Under the pieces are notes generated by a model. The model made no database searches, was not told where the DNA came from, and was given only the letters and a program-made list of their open reading frames with translations. From Juglans regia (lineage: Eukaryota > Streptophyta > Magnoliopsida > Fagales > Juglandaceae): a stretch of DNA of 64,000 nucleotides. The translations under genes were made by a program, and so were the position numbers. Of this stretch, positions 24,660-35,920 are shown one piece after another. Positions within the stretch are counted from its first letter, which is position 1, and the number at the start of each line of letters is the position of its first letter. The stretch spans positions 33,515,044-33,579,043 of the forward strand of contig NC_049911.1 of assembly GCF_001411555.2 (NCBI RefSeq). Direction: 5' to 3'.

Positions 24660-26040
24660 AATGAGTTTTCTCTGTAAAGCTTCGTTTTGATGGCTCTTTG
24701 GACCGGTACAAAGCTTGCCTAGTAGCTCTGGGAAACAAACAGGAATATGGAGTTGATTATGAGTAGGCATTTGCTCCTGTTGCCAAAATAACCACAGTTC
24801 GAATCATCTTAACGATTGCTGCTTCCTAGTCGTGGCAACTGCATTAGATGAATGTGAAGAACGCCTTTCTTCATAGTGATCTTCAAGAAGAGATCTACAT
24901 GAAACTTCCATCTGGTATGACTACTTCTTCTCTTCATGATGTCTGTAAGCTAAAGCGTTCTCTATATGGGCTCAAACAGGCTCCCCAGGCTTGGTTTGAG
25001 AAGTTTCATAGTACACTTCTTTCTTTTAATTTTACACAAAGTCAGTATGATTATTCTCTCTTCTTCCACAAGTCTGCATCGGGTACAGTCCTTCTCTTGG
25101 TTTATGTGAATGATATTATCATTACTGGCATTGACTGTGGTTTGATCATTAAGCTTCAGCAGCTGTTGCATGCGACTTTCCATATGAAAGATCTTGGCCG
25201 GCTCACATACTTCTTAGGACTGGAAGTAGATCATCGAGCTAATGGTATTTTCTTGAACCAGCATAAGTATATTCAAAATCTTATTACCTTGGCTGGTTTG
25301 GAGGACACTTCTTCTGTTGATACTCCTATAGAGGTAAATGTCAAATACAGGAAAGATGAAGGGGGTTTTCTAGATGATCTTACTCTCTATCGGCGCCTAG
25401 TTGGGAGTCTTATCTACTTGACCACTACTCGCCCCGATATCTCTTATGATGTTCATCAGGTCAATTAGTTTATGTCTTCTCATCAGCATCTCCATCTTGC
25501 TGCAGTTCGACGCATCATCTGCTATCTTCGAGGTTCGCCTACTCATGGGTTATTCTTTCCTACAAGTTCATCTCTTCAACTTGTTGCCTATAGTGATGTT
25601 GATTGGGCTGAGTATCCGGATACGCATCAATCTACTATGGGTTGGTGTATGTTTTTAGCTGATGCCTTAATTTCTTGGAGATGTAAGAAACAAGATCGTG
25701 TTTATAAATCCTCTATTGAGGCCTAGTATTGTGCCATGTCTACTGCTTGTTAAATTGTATGGCTACGTGATCTTTTTGAGGAACTTGGGTTTCCTCAGAC
25801 TACTTCTACCCCTCTTCATGTTGATAACACTAGTGCTATTCAGATTGCCACCAATCCCATTTTCCATGAACGGACCAAGCACATTGAAGTTGATTGTCAG
25901 TCTATCCGAGATACCTTGGAAAGTCGGGTGATATCTCTTCCTTACATTTCTTCGGATCTCCAAGTGGCCGATGTCTTCACCAAAGCAATGACTCGACAGC
26001 GGCATCAATTTCTGGTTGGCAAATTGTTACTAGTTGACTT
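24660..26040 (+). pseudogene. copia reverse transcriptase-RNase H, broken
   Basis: The longest intact piece is 24,848-25,468: MNVKNAFLHSDLQEEIYM, then CKLKRSLYGLKQAPQAWFEK, then VYVNDIIITG where family members have YVDD, then FLGLEVDHRANGIF. RNase H motifs follow in other frames (VAYSDVDWAEYPDTHQSTMG, IHVDNTSA-like, HERTKHIEVDCQ). Several TAG/TAA codons interrupt it. Confidence 0.9.
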
Positions 26041-26063
26041 ACCAGCATCAATTTGAGGGGGGA

Positions 26064-26300
26064 TGTTAACGTATATCATTTAGGAAGTTATACAATTTAG
26101 GACTCCTCTTTTAATATTAGATGTACAGATATATTACCATGTATATAGGCTGATTATTAGGAATCATTAGATGTTTTCCCGTGTATAGTATATTATCCAT
26201 TTTCCTTGTATAGTGGTTTTTTTACGTTGTGAATGGAAAGACTAAAATCAGATTGCCAGTTTTTTTCCAAATATTCTTGGTTTTCTAAGGTGTTTTGACA
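26064..26300 (+). repeat. 3' LTR of the copia element
   Basis: Starts TGTTAACGTATATCATTTAG directly after the polypurine tract and ends GTGTTTTGACA before the GTTAC target duplication. About 30 differences or small indels from the 5' LTR were counted roughly by eye. Confidence 0.92.
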
Positions 26301-26305
26301 GTTAC

Positions 26306-29060
26306 CACTTCATTTTTACTCACTCTAGAATAGACAGAGGAGTTCCACGAGGATAATTCCTCATCCTAGACTTTGGGGTCGTGACAAAATTTATTTTCAT
26401 ACTATGCTTGAAAAATGTATTTCATGACATGTGCATATGTAGCAAGTTTTTCATGTGAAAAATGAAATTTATATGCAATATACTAAAAATGGTAAAACTT
26501 TCACATGTCATGTAAGTATGCACTCAATGTATCATATAATATGATATTTTATGCTCAAAATTACATTTAATATGAATGAAACATTTAGTAATAATTCATA
26601 AATAATCTATCAATGTGTAAATTAGAGACCAACTTATAAACTTCTTGAGTAATCGAAAAAATATCGTAACTGCTGAAATCAAGTGTGTACTAAATTATGA
26701 TTAATACTACTATGGATGAGATTCATAAACAAAGGTTTCAAAAATGGGTATTTGCAAAAATACCCCTAATCTTTCAAAAATTGCTGCTAAGGCCCTAATT
26801 TTTCACTAATTGTAAACGAATTTCAAATTCAGCCAAATTTCATAGACTCCATATTTTTGACATTCTAAAACCATCTATACCCTTTAAATTTTAAAAATAA
26901 AAGTAGAACTAGCTCAAACAGTCCCAACCCATGGCATGCACACTAGTTGATGTCTAAGTGTGTTTTCAACTATTGATCCCTATGAATGCATACATATGAG
27001 ATTTTCTTTAATAAAAATCAATCACTAAAGTCTTTAATGACATGATGAAGGTTAATTCTTAGATAATCAAGTTCATCCCAACACTTAATCATGTATAAGA
27101 ATCCGTAATCTCCAACTTATTCAAAATCGATACATGCTTTGATGATCAAAACACAATAAAGTTAAAGTCTATCATGGCATGCTTTTAATCCAAAATTAAA
27201 CCTTCTATAACCATTCTAAGACAATGATAAATCATATAAAATCATACTTAAGACATGTCATAGCTATACTCAATTATGTACTCACTTAGCTATATTTTCC
27301 ACTTAAAATCATTTAAACACTCAAACCATCTTTTAATGACCCGGTTTTGAACTTAGTAAGATAATCTTCTCTAAACTAAACCAAAAATTACTTCAACACT
27401 TAAAAACCTCAACTTTACATGTAAACTAAGATCAATGGCAAGAAAACTTACAGATTTCGTAGCCTTCGAAACTCTTAAGACAACCTTGTTCAAGAACACT
27501 CAAGAACTTACAAAAACCTACTTGGTTTCACTCTATTGCTCTCTAAGAGGGATAAGTGCTCTCAAGACTCAAGAGAAAGCTTGGAGCTGAGGTGTAGAGG
27601 AAATACGGAAGTGAGGGAGGTATTTAGAGGTGGCCAAGGGGGTGGAGATATTGGCCTTGGTCTAAGGTGATTGGTGGAGGTGGGTGGTGTGTAAGAGGCT
27701 GAATTTTCCAGCTTGCTTTCCTCAGCTTATGTCACCTTGTGCAGGAGGAATAGTGACATGAAACTATCATGATTTCCTCCGTACTGTGGCTACAATGGTC
27801 TTATAGAGGCGACCAGGTCATGGGGCATGATTCAAGTTACAAAAAGTCAAGCAAACCACCTATACTAACTGGCAGGTTCAAGTGGTTTCACTTGGCAATT
27901 TTGGGGCTTCAATTTTGGTTAGGTGGGAAAATTAAGTCAAATTTCGCATGATGGCCATGGGGCCTCTTGGAGATTGGGTGTGATAAAGATGGCATGGGGT
28001 GGTGGCTTAACCAAGGCAGATAGTTGGTTAAATCTCAACTCAACCGGTTCCCACACAACTAGCCTAAGGGTACAATCGGTTTGGCACTTGAATTGGTTTG
28101 TGAAACCAATTTCGTCCAAGTCTTAGTTTGGGTTTGAAAGGGTCTTATGAGGTGTCTAAGGACCATATTACCCTTGAAGAAATGACACAAAAATATTGGG
28201 TCTAAGGGCAAAATAGTCTATGCCCTCAAAGGAAATACATATGAGCCGATTGATGTAAGTTTGGGGTTTGATATGTCATTTCCCTTAATGACATTTGGGG
28301 AGGTTTATCTAGGATATTAGTAAAGTCTAAGTATGATGAAATGGAATAACAAATCAAGAAAATTTTGGATTAAAAGGTTAAGAAAAGATTAAGACAAAAT
28401 TAAGTTTCAAAACATGGCTTAAAGATCATCAATTTCATGTATGTTGATTAATGGTCTGAGCCAACTTTCAAAACTTAATTTGGGCATTTAGGGTATGATA
28501 TGGGTTTAAAGAAACTCATGGTATGGTGTATTGAGCTTTCAACTTGAATAGTAAAATAAACTCAAACATAACTTTGGGCCTTGTGGGCTTAAAAGGGCCA
28601 AGTGTGTGGGTTGATGACTTATAGGTTTTTGGGCTTGAATTAAAGGGGGCCTTATTTTCAGATTTTGAGGGATTAAAAAAGACCTCAAGATCCACTAAGA
28701 TTGGCTTGACTTGGCCTGATTGGGCCATGGGTCAACTCTGTACCAAGTTTGGCTCAAAGGCCTTGAGCCTTCCTTATGTTTGGGTCAAAGCTAGCTACTA
28801 AGTCTTGAATTCCCTAAGGGGTTGGTTCAAGGTTTCTTGAGCTAGACCCATGAATGTTCTATGGTCTTAAAAACCTCACTAAATTCACTAATGGATTTGA
28901 TTTTCTAATCATTTGCTTAATGATACTAAGTGTCAAGGTTAAGACTAATCTCATTATCAACATTGATGTAAGTAATAAATAAAAATTGAAACCAAAATTA
29001 AAAATTTAATCTAAAGCATTTAAGATTTAATTCTAATGGTTAATTAGGCGAGATGTTACA
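26306..29060. other. Right portion of the LTR-type element, no genes
   Basis: Non-coding sequence ending GCGAGATGTTACA. The small open frames here have no recognisable domain. This is the continuation of 20,263-21,215 after the nested copia element. Confidence 0.7.
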
Positions 29061-29745
29061 ATAATATAATAGAATAGAAGATGGAAAAGAGAGGAGGGAG
29101 ATAAACTTCGATGGCTACATTTTTCTTATTCTCGAGTGTGATTGAATATAAAACATAAGATGTGGATTAGTGCAAAAGTTTAAGATTTACTTTTATAAAT
29201 ATTTATGAAAGTCATGATGAAATACATGGACTAATGCAAACTAATTGGTGAGTTCTCTCTTAAAATTGGACAAAATCACGTCCATACTATTCGGGAATGT
29301 GAGAATGAGCGCACCATAAGAAAAGGATTGATTGATCTCTTACCGAATGGTTTGAAAGAACCGAAAAGGAAAAAAAGAATGGGGAAAAGCAAATCCGGCA
29401 CGGAAAGATATGTTAGTAACATGTCTGTGCTCTGCTACTGTGCGACATTCAACGTTGAAAGGAATGAGATGAAACTTCAAGCCACGAGATTAATGGCTTC
29501 ATGATTCATCTAATTGTTTGAGCCAGCTAGCACGTATCAATTATAAATCCAACACGTGGGTTGACGTGTGAGTGAGTTGGCACGCCGGAGCATGCTTGCG
29601 TGCATGGCATGCACCTGATCACAACCTAGCAACAATCTCATGTGAACGGAAGAGAAGATCACGTGATGCACTTGGCTTCACAGGTGAGCTTTGTTGTCAG
29701 TTTTAGGTGAGAAGTTTGGCAAAGAGGGATTGAGATTTCTAAAGT
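29061..29745 (+). repeat. Right arm of duplicated block A (paralogous to 43,066-43,470 and 46,213-46,790)
   Basis: Matching segments include TAATAGAATAGAAGATGGAA, CTCTTACCGAATGGTTTGAA, ACGGAAAGATATGTTAGTA, the ACGCCGG-GCATGCTTGCGT region and CTTCACAGGTGAGCTTTGTT. No coding function is apparent. The paralog at 46 kb lets insertions in either copy be recognised. Confidence 0.85.
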
Positions 29746-30094
29746 TACGGGGCCGGGGGGGAAGGGGGGCGTCAAATTTTCATTATCAAGAGAAATGGCA
29801 GGTAGACCGACCAGCATTTCGGGTGCCTTTTATTTTATTTTATTTTTTAAAAGGGACTGAATTGTTTTTTTAATTATACGCAAGGTCTCGTTTTCATAAT
29901 TATTATTATATCATTTTATTTTATTTAATCATTATATTTTTTTAAAATTTTTACATAAAATAAAATAACAATTCAAAATTTTTAAATTTGTAAATTTTAA
30001 AACAAAAATAATATTAAAAATATATATTCTAATAATATTTTATTTAATTTTTAATTTTTATCTTAATTCATCAAAACTTATCAACAAAAATAAA

Positions 30095-30215
30095 CTAGGC
30101 CAGTTTAAATGAACCATTCTATGGCCCAGTTGAGTTGATGAATATCGTGGCAAAAGTGAGTGAGAGTAAGCATGGGCCATTTTTGTACCTAACTCATAAT
30201 GCTTTACCCTGCATT
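30095..30215. repeat. Block B, paralogous to 47,336-47,455 with a small internal inversion
   Basis: AAATGAACCATTCTATGGCC is shared in direct orientation. The adjoining ~45-55 bp (GCATGGGCCATTTTTGTACC onward) is reverse-complemented relative to the 47-kb copy. Confidence 0.75.
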
Positions 30216-30249
30216 CAGTTAAATATATATATATATATATATATAAATA

Positions 30250-30835
30250 TTTTTTTATAATTTTTTATTTTACTTCGTGATTAAGAAAATATTTTTTAAT
30301 AATATTATGATTTTTTTTAAAAATATTTAAAATAGTCATATTACAGCCTCCGTTGGGGGCTCCCGTTGAGCTTAATATGTACTTTTTTATGTGTAATTTT
30401 TTAATTTATTTTTTATATAAATTTTTTTTACACTTATAAATATTTTTAAAAAATAAAATAAATTAAAAATATCATTAAAAAACACTTCCTTAATCAGAAA
30501 GTAAAAAAAAAAATCATTAAAAAACACTTCCTTAGTCAGAAAGTAAAAAAAAATCATTAAAAAACACTTCCTTAATCAGAAAGTAAAAAAAAAATCATTA
30601 AAAAACACTTCCTTAATCAGAAAGTAAAAAACAAATTATTAAATATTAATTTTTATTATACTTTATAATTAAGAAAATATTTTTAAATAATATTATAATT
30701 TTTATTTTATTTTTTAAAATATTTAAAATTATTAAAAATATCTATATAAAAATAAATTTAAAAAAAATATATAAAAAAATACTACATGCCCCAGCGGGAG
30801 CTCCCAGCGGGAGCCCCCAGCGGGGCATGTAGCAT
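30250..30835. repeat. AT-rich non-autonomous element with GC-rich GGGAGC ends
   Basis: GCTCCCGTTGAGCTT near 30,359 and CCCAGCGGGAGCTCCCAGCG near 30,789 flank AT-rich sequence that includes the minisatellite. Similar TTAAGAAA-T5-AATGAT-type AT-rich bodies next to GC-rich hairpins occur near 32,520-32,680 and 59,740-60,350, which suggests one MITE family. Ends and TSD were not established. Confidence 0.4.
30471..30632 (+). repeat. Four-copy ~40-bp minisatellite
   Basis: The unit ATCATTAAAAAACACTTCCT (continuing TAATCAGAAAGTAAAAAAA) is repeated four times. Copies differ mainly in A-run length and one A/G change. Confidence 0.9.
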
Positions 30836-31363
30836 TTTCCATATATATATAGATAAGTTAAGTCTCGCGCCGTTGCCGCCGCACCTCGCCTCGGCACCCC
30901 CACCCCATCTCGTCCTCTTCCATCTCTCTGCAGGTCTCTCTCTCTCTCTCTCTCTGTGGTTCATCCCGTGGAACCCAGCACCATCGTAGCCAACCCATGT
31001 CGATGACGTCACCAACTTCCCTCACCAATCTCATCCCTTTCTCCCAATCACCGTCCTTGCAAACATAGAAAAGTTACAATAATCAACACTTAAGAAGTGC
31101 TTACAAAATAAGTACTTGCAAAATTTAAATGGTCCTCTTACTCAATCAAAGGGCAGATAATATAAGAATCTGGTCAATAGCAGCTTGCCCATGGTGTGCA
31201 CGATGTGGGCCTTAGGGTTGTAGGTCAATTGCTTCGCATTTTATTTACTATTACACGTTAACGAAAAAATTAAAATTAACGGAAGGAGAATGAAAATTAA
31301 CGAAAAAATAAAAAAAAATTAATGCAGTTAGATAATCACTTATTATAATAGAATATATATATA

Positions 31364-31655
31364 TATTAACATGGTATGTAGCATTGATTTGAAAAATAAA
31401 TCTAATTTAAACCTCTCTAATAATTCAAATTCTACGTATGTCTGTGTGTTAACAGTATAAATGTAAAATGGTACGTACATTCTTCACTCTGATTTATTAA
31501 CATAATTTATTAAAAAGATCACTCACAGTAATTAGCAGTCGGCAACGAGTCATTTTAGTGAAGGAAAATGTTAAGTGAACTGAGGTTACTTTTCCCTTCG
31601 TCGGTTCCTTATGTCGGTCCTGTTTGAATGGTCTTTTGGTGAAGAGTCGGATCCC
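31364..31655 (+). repeat. Duplicated block C, first copy (left part)
   Basis: Near-identical to 39,921-40,366 and 51,670-51,960 (AATTCTACGTATGTCTG, GGTACGTACATTCTTCACTC, GTCGGTTCCTT-TGTCGGTCC). The copy resumes at 32,942-33,101 (TATCAACTGGCCAGTACTGG, CACTACTATCTATGGTGTAG) after intervening insertions. Confidence 0.85.
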
Positions 31656-31862
31656 GACGATAGTTACTTTTTATAATTTTTTTATTTATAATTTTTAATA
31701 TATTTAAATATTTAAAAAAATTAAAAAAATATATCAATTTATTTAAAAATTATTTCTTTAATCATTAAATAATAAATAATAATTTTTTTTTCCGAACAAT
31801 CAACTAGAACAATCATATTTGATGAATAAATTAATTTTTTCCTTTGGTGGAAGGGTAAATGC

Positions 31863-32400
31863 TAGGGCTGTACACAAACCGGCCGGACCGACCGCCGCCG
31901 ACTTAGACCGACAATCGGATTTAGGAACCGGCCGAAACCGGCAAAGAACCGGTCGGCCGGCGGTAGGAAATTAAGGAAACCGACGTCGGCCGGTTCGGTC
32001 TGCGGTTCAATACCGGTCTAAACCGACAAACCGGCCGACGTCTTATATATATTTTTTTACAATATATTTCTTATATAAAATGACGTCGTTTCAAAATGGA
32101 TTTAATTGCCCCTCGCCCCTCTTCTTCTTCTTCCCCGCGTCTTCTTCTGTTCGTTCTGTTTCACCTGCAAGTTGCAACTCTCTTCTACTCTCTCATGGTA
32201 GACGGCGGCATATCCCTCCTCCGTGACAGAGACACCGACGGCAGACCGAGGAACCGAACCACACCGCGCCGAGACCGATAATATCGGTTTTCTCTCCCCT
32301 AGTCGATCGGTTTCGGCCGGTTTTTTCATCTCATGGCAGGCATCGGTTCGGCGTCGGTTTGGCACCGAAACCACGCCGAACCCATCGGTTTTCAGCCCTA
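31863..32400. mobile_element. Non-autonomous hAT-type element with CCGG-rich body (538 bp)
   Basis: TAGGGCTG and CAGCCCTA form the terminal inverted repeats. They are flanked by a perfect 8-bp TSD GTAAATGC (31,855-31,862 and 32,401-32,408), the hAT hallmark. Both subterminal regions are packed with ACCGGCCG/CCGGTT/CGGTTTCGG-type motifs. The CT-rich middle (32,100-32,280) contains small open frames on both strands that I do not regard as genes. Confidence 0.88.
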
Positions 32401-33101
32401 GTAAATGCTATAGTCACAAACAAAAACTCCCAAAATTTTCTACTATATCTATTTTAAATATTATTTAAACTTTTTAAATACTTTAAAAATAAAATAATAG
32501 AGTTATCCAGAGTTGGATCTTAATATAGGTTTCGATATATTTTTTTTTTACTGATTAAGAATTTATTTTTTTAACGATGTAAATATTTTAAAAAAATATT
32601 TAAAGATATAAAAAATATATATATAAAAAAAAAAAAGAGATTTATTTGGCCACTCGCGACCCCCTCAGATGTAGTACCACTCTTAAAAACAAAATACAAA
32701 TTTATTAAAAATACATTTATTTAACCATTATATAAAAAATTTCAATCAATGTAAACTTTGTCGTGGGTAACCTTCTAGATGGAAATATCACTTCCCTTTG
32801 TTGAATATATGCATTTTCAATCAGTGTCGATAGAAGATAGGTGAGGAAGAAAAAGCAAATTAAAGAAGACAAATAAAGGACACAGAGTACTCACACATCA
32901 ATTTTAGCCCCCGACCGGCCGCCATGAGCCATGCTGTAATTAATAGACGTGTCATGTCGACTTTTCATTTAGATCTACTGGAATAATGGTATCAACTGGC
33001 CAGTACTGGTGGGCAATGCATTACGCACTACTATCTATGGTGTAGTCTTTTCATTATCACTTCCTTCCATAATATTCATTAGTTTCGATACTTTAATTTT
33101 A

Positions 33102-33151
33102 GAGAATACCTGGTGGCCGGTCGGGCTGTTTACTGAAGAATAACAGCCATC
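33102..33151 (+). repeat. Left terminal inverted repeat of the MULE
   Basis: Starts GAGAATACCTGGTGGCCGGT right after the TSD and contains CGGTCGGGCTGTT, followed by an imperfect palindrome. It pairs with 39,722-39,771. Confidence 0.82.
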
Positions 33152-33299
33152 CAATACTGATGCGCCACGTATGTAAGTTATGAAGCTTATTTTGAAGCTG
33201 TCTACACCCGATACAGCCCCCGAGCCTTCTTCGTCTTCCCTTCCATTCCTTTCCCAACCCATCTCGACCCCACGACAGAACTCACCCCCACGACTCGCC

Positions 33300-33415
33300 C
33301 CCACGACAGAAGTCGACCCCACCACGACGGAACTCGACCCCACCACGACGGAACTCGACCCCACACTCGATCCCGACCCCACGACGGAACCCCCTGACGG
33401 AACCCCCTGACGAGG
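33300..33415 (+). repeat. Short CCACGACGGAACTCGACC tandem repeats near the MULE left end
   Basis: A 21-bp unit (ACCACGACGGAACTCGACCC) occurs twice in perfect register, with partial units (CCCCACGACAGAAGTCGACC, GACGGAACCCCCT twice) around it. It sits between the TIR and the proposed first exon of the GRF gene, where a promoter or 5' UTR would be. Confidence 0.75.
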
Positions 33416-33433
33416 CTCGACCCAAGCGGTGGC

Positions 33434-35920
33434 ATGGAGGAAAATCGACGTGCAGAGAAAACTGTGAGTTCTCCACCTGTGTACGAAGCTGATTCTAGAA
33501 GCTGTTCAATATTACGAGAATTTTTGCTTTGGTTCTTGACTGAGATCACAGTTTAATTTGACGTAGTTCACAGTTTAAATTGAAAATTGTTACTGGGCGA
33601 TGTTGATTGAACTATATTGTTGTTGCATGGTTGTTGTTGTTGTTAGCCATATATGATGTAAACTGGTTTTCAAGAAAGAGGATAAAACGTTGGAAGCCCT
33701 AAGAAAATGCCATGCACAGAAAGTGTTTGGTAAAAGTTCCATGAAGAAACATTATGCTCAAATTGTCTATTTTACATTGTATTGTCGTTGGCATGGGTCT
33801 ATTTGGATGAAATACACATATACAAACATGTAGTTGTGCATATTAGGTTGCTTTTGAACTGTTGTGAAGGACAGATCCATGGTTGCTTTGCATTGTCTGA
33901 GATTTTAGGTAAACTTTAGTGTTGATAGGACCATAATTATTTAAAATTATGGGGCACGTGGATGCCGTCTCTCTCACTATATTTTCGCTTTCATTAATCG
34001 AAGATCTTGAGGATGAAAATGTCGATCTCTTCATCAAATATTTTAGCTGACCCTCTACTTAGATTAGAGAGAATAAGTGAAAATTAATGTTTTGGTCTTA
34101 AAATCTTTTTTTTTTTATTGTTATTATTATCTTTGTTGCAACGGGAGTTTGTTTAGAAATTCCAAAAAAAAAAGGAGTTTGGTCTTAAATCAGTTTTCTT
34201 TCCATTTGCACAGTTTGGTCTCTGTATAGTGAAAAAAGATATTCGGATTTTGAAAGAATAAAGCAGACAGATAGCTCATAATCATCATTAAACTTTTATA
34301 ATCTAAGACTTGCGGAAAAGCAAAAACATCGATCATTAGGTTAAAGTGGTCTGGGACACCTAAAGGAAACGAAATGATGTGGTCCAAAGGTGGAAGATGT
34401 CATGATGGATGCAGTTTTGGAAAATACGTATTCAGCTTCTTCAAGCTCTCCCAACTCTCTATAATTGAACTCAGTTCTGTCATCTTACTAAGAGATGCAT
34501 GAATTCTTTTATTTTGCGGTATCATTCAAGAGATTCATACATAGTAACACATTCAGTCACCATCAAAATGAAATAATTGGACCAAATTTTGTGAGTATCA
34601 AGGGAACATGCAAACTGCTTACAGTATACGGAAGTGAGATGTAACATCTTGCACTAGCAACCGTCAAATTTGCACGTGTCGGCTATTCAATGGCCCCAAC
34701 TCCAAAGCACTTTGTAGCCCAGTGGTCAAAAACTCCAACTAAATAAACAACTTGGTGGTGATTTCGAGTAAGCTTTTATTGCATTTCTATTTTTATTTTT
34801 TTTAATCTTAGTTAACTTGAAACCTATCCTAATTACATCTTATGTGTTCTCTTGAGTTGAGTATCAACAAAAGTGAATGGTTATTTCCTTAGTTTATGAG
34901 ATGAGTAGTGTGTCATTGACTGAAAACTATTTAGAGTTTATCAACAGAACATGCCACTATTGTTGATAAAGGTGATGCTAATGATGATTAGATGCAACAG
35001 AGGCGAAAGGGAAGTAAATCTTGGGGGAGGGGGGACTCAGCAAATTTGTGGTCAGTGGAAAACTTAGAGCCTTAAATGATGTGATTCTGTTTTTGCTTGT
35101 CTGGTTTGAAAGGAAATGTCACAATTTCATGTCATAACCATTTGATTTTCCATATCTAGCATGGATATGCTCTGTAGAGAAATGTAATGGCAGCAAGTGG
35201 GATAGACCAATGGTGCTGTCAACTAAGAGCAAACTGTCTTCAATGTATGTCTGATTTTTAACATATTATGAATGGAATGGGACCTAACATTCTAATGGGG
35301 AACCTAAAGAGTAGTGGTTTCGACTTTGTGCCTGTTTTTGCAATACCCAGTTTCTTTTGTGAGCATCTTTGTATTTTTTTTTTTTTTTTTGCACCAACAA
35401 CAACTCAGTATTTTCTTTTGTGAGCATGCTACTTTCTTTTAAAATTCATGACTTTTCTATATTATGACAGACATGGAGAAGTTCGGGCTCTCATTCTAGT
35501 TCTCATTCTGATTCAAGTTCTTGGACTGCAAGTGGTAGCTTGGAGAGACCACTTTGCTATTGTGGTTGCCAAGCGAAATTACGCATTTCTGGAAAACCTA
35601 ATAGTTTTGGTAGAAGATTCTACAATTGCCCAAACTATAAGATGGGCAAACAATGTGGATTTTTTGAGTGGATTGATCTTCAAAAAGAGCAAAACAACTG
35701 TTGTAAGACAGCCTTGGAGTTAGCTCAACGGAGGAATGATAGGATACTTAATGAGCGGCTACGCATCGAAGAATTCAAATTTCAAGCAATGGAGAAGAAG
35801 TACAAGAGAGTCTTGAAAGTGTTAATCTTGTCATGGTTAATTTTTATAATATTTTGTCGTGTAATTGTTATGTACCCAAAAAATTACAATGTATCTCAGT
35901 CAGTGCTAGGACTTATGTAA
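33434..35920 (+). CDS. GRF-type zinc-finger protein with C-terminal hydrophobic segment, carried by the MULE
   Basis: Proposed two-exon gene. Exon 1 is 33,434-33,463 (ATG, MEENRRAEKT, then GTGAGT donor). Exon 2 is 35,471-35,920 after a TATGACAG acceptor. The junction is phase 0 and gives about 159 residues. A Ser-rich stretch precedes the GRF zinc finger, CYCGCQAKLRISG, then NSFGRRFYNCPNY, then GKQCGFFEW, with its C, C and C ligands. A short charged helix follows (ELAQRRNDRILNERLRIEEF). Last is a hydrophobic segment, VLILSWLIFIIFC. This layout resembles plant proteins annotated as At4g04775-like. GRF fingers bind single-stranded nucleic acid in other proteins; the role here is unknown. Exon 2 is certain as an open frame; exon 1 is inferred. 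Confidence 0.72.
33464..35470 (+). other. Proposed 2-kb intron of the GRF gene within the MULE
   Basis: GT-AG bounded (GTGAGT...TATGACAG). No domain-bearing frame was found inside it. It contains poly-T near 35,373-35,390 and otherwise unremarkable AT-rich sequence. Confidence 0.5.

Larger units (their letters stand above)
21216..26300 (+). mobile_element. Degenerate Ty1/copia retrotransposon nested in the LTR-type element
   Basis: Flanked by 5-bp TSD GTTAC (21,211-21,215 and 26,301-26,305). LTRs of 236 and 237 bp (21,216-21,451; 26,064-26,300) start TGTTAACGTATA and end TTTTGACA. They differ at roughly one site in eight by eye, so the insertion is old. A primer-binding site resembling initiator-Met tRNA complement (TGGTATCAAGAGCAAGG) follows the 5' LTR. 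A purine tract (GAGGGGGGA, 26,055-26,063) precedes the 3' LTR. The order gag-protease-integrase-RT-RNaseH identifies copia. Many stops and frameshifts make it non-functional. Confidence 0.93.
20263..29060. mobile_element. LTR-type element (possible solo LTR, ~3.7 kb without its nested guest)
   Basis: It begins TGTGACACCCTCAACC and ends GCGAGATGTTACA (TG...CA). A perfect 5-bp target-site duplication ATAAT flanks it (20,258-20,262 and 29,061-29,065). The paralogous empty site at about 43,061 (AAATATAATATAATAGAATA) confirms the insertion. After removing the nested copia element about 3.7 kb remains, with no coding domain and no second copy of the terminal sequence that I could find. A long solo LTR, as in Tekay/Del- or Ogre-like Ty3 elements, is the simplest reading. 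A non-autonomous LARD-like element is an alternative. Confidence 0.75.

Noticed and set aside
33035..33549. Gly/Ser/Val-rich antisense frames at the MULE left end
   Set aside because: They are reverse readings of the short CCACGACGG tandem repeats and cross the element boundary or the proposed GRF exon 1.
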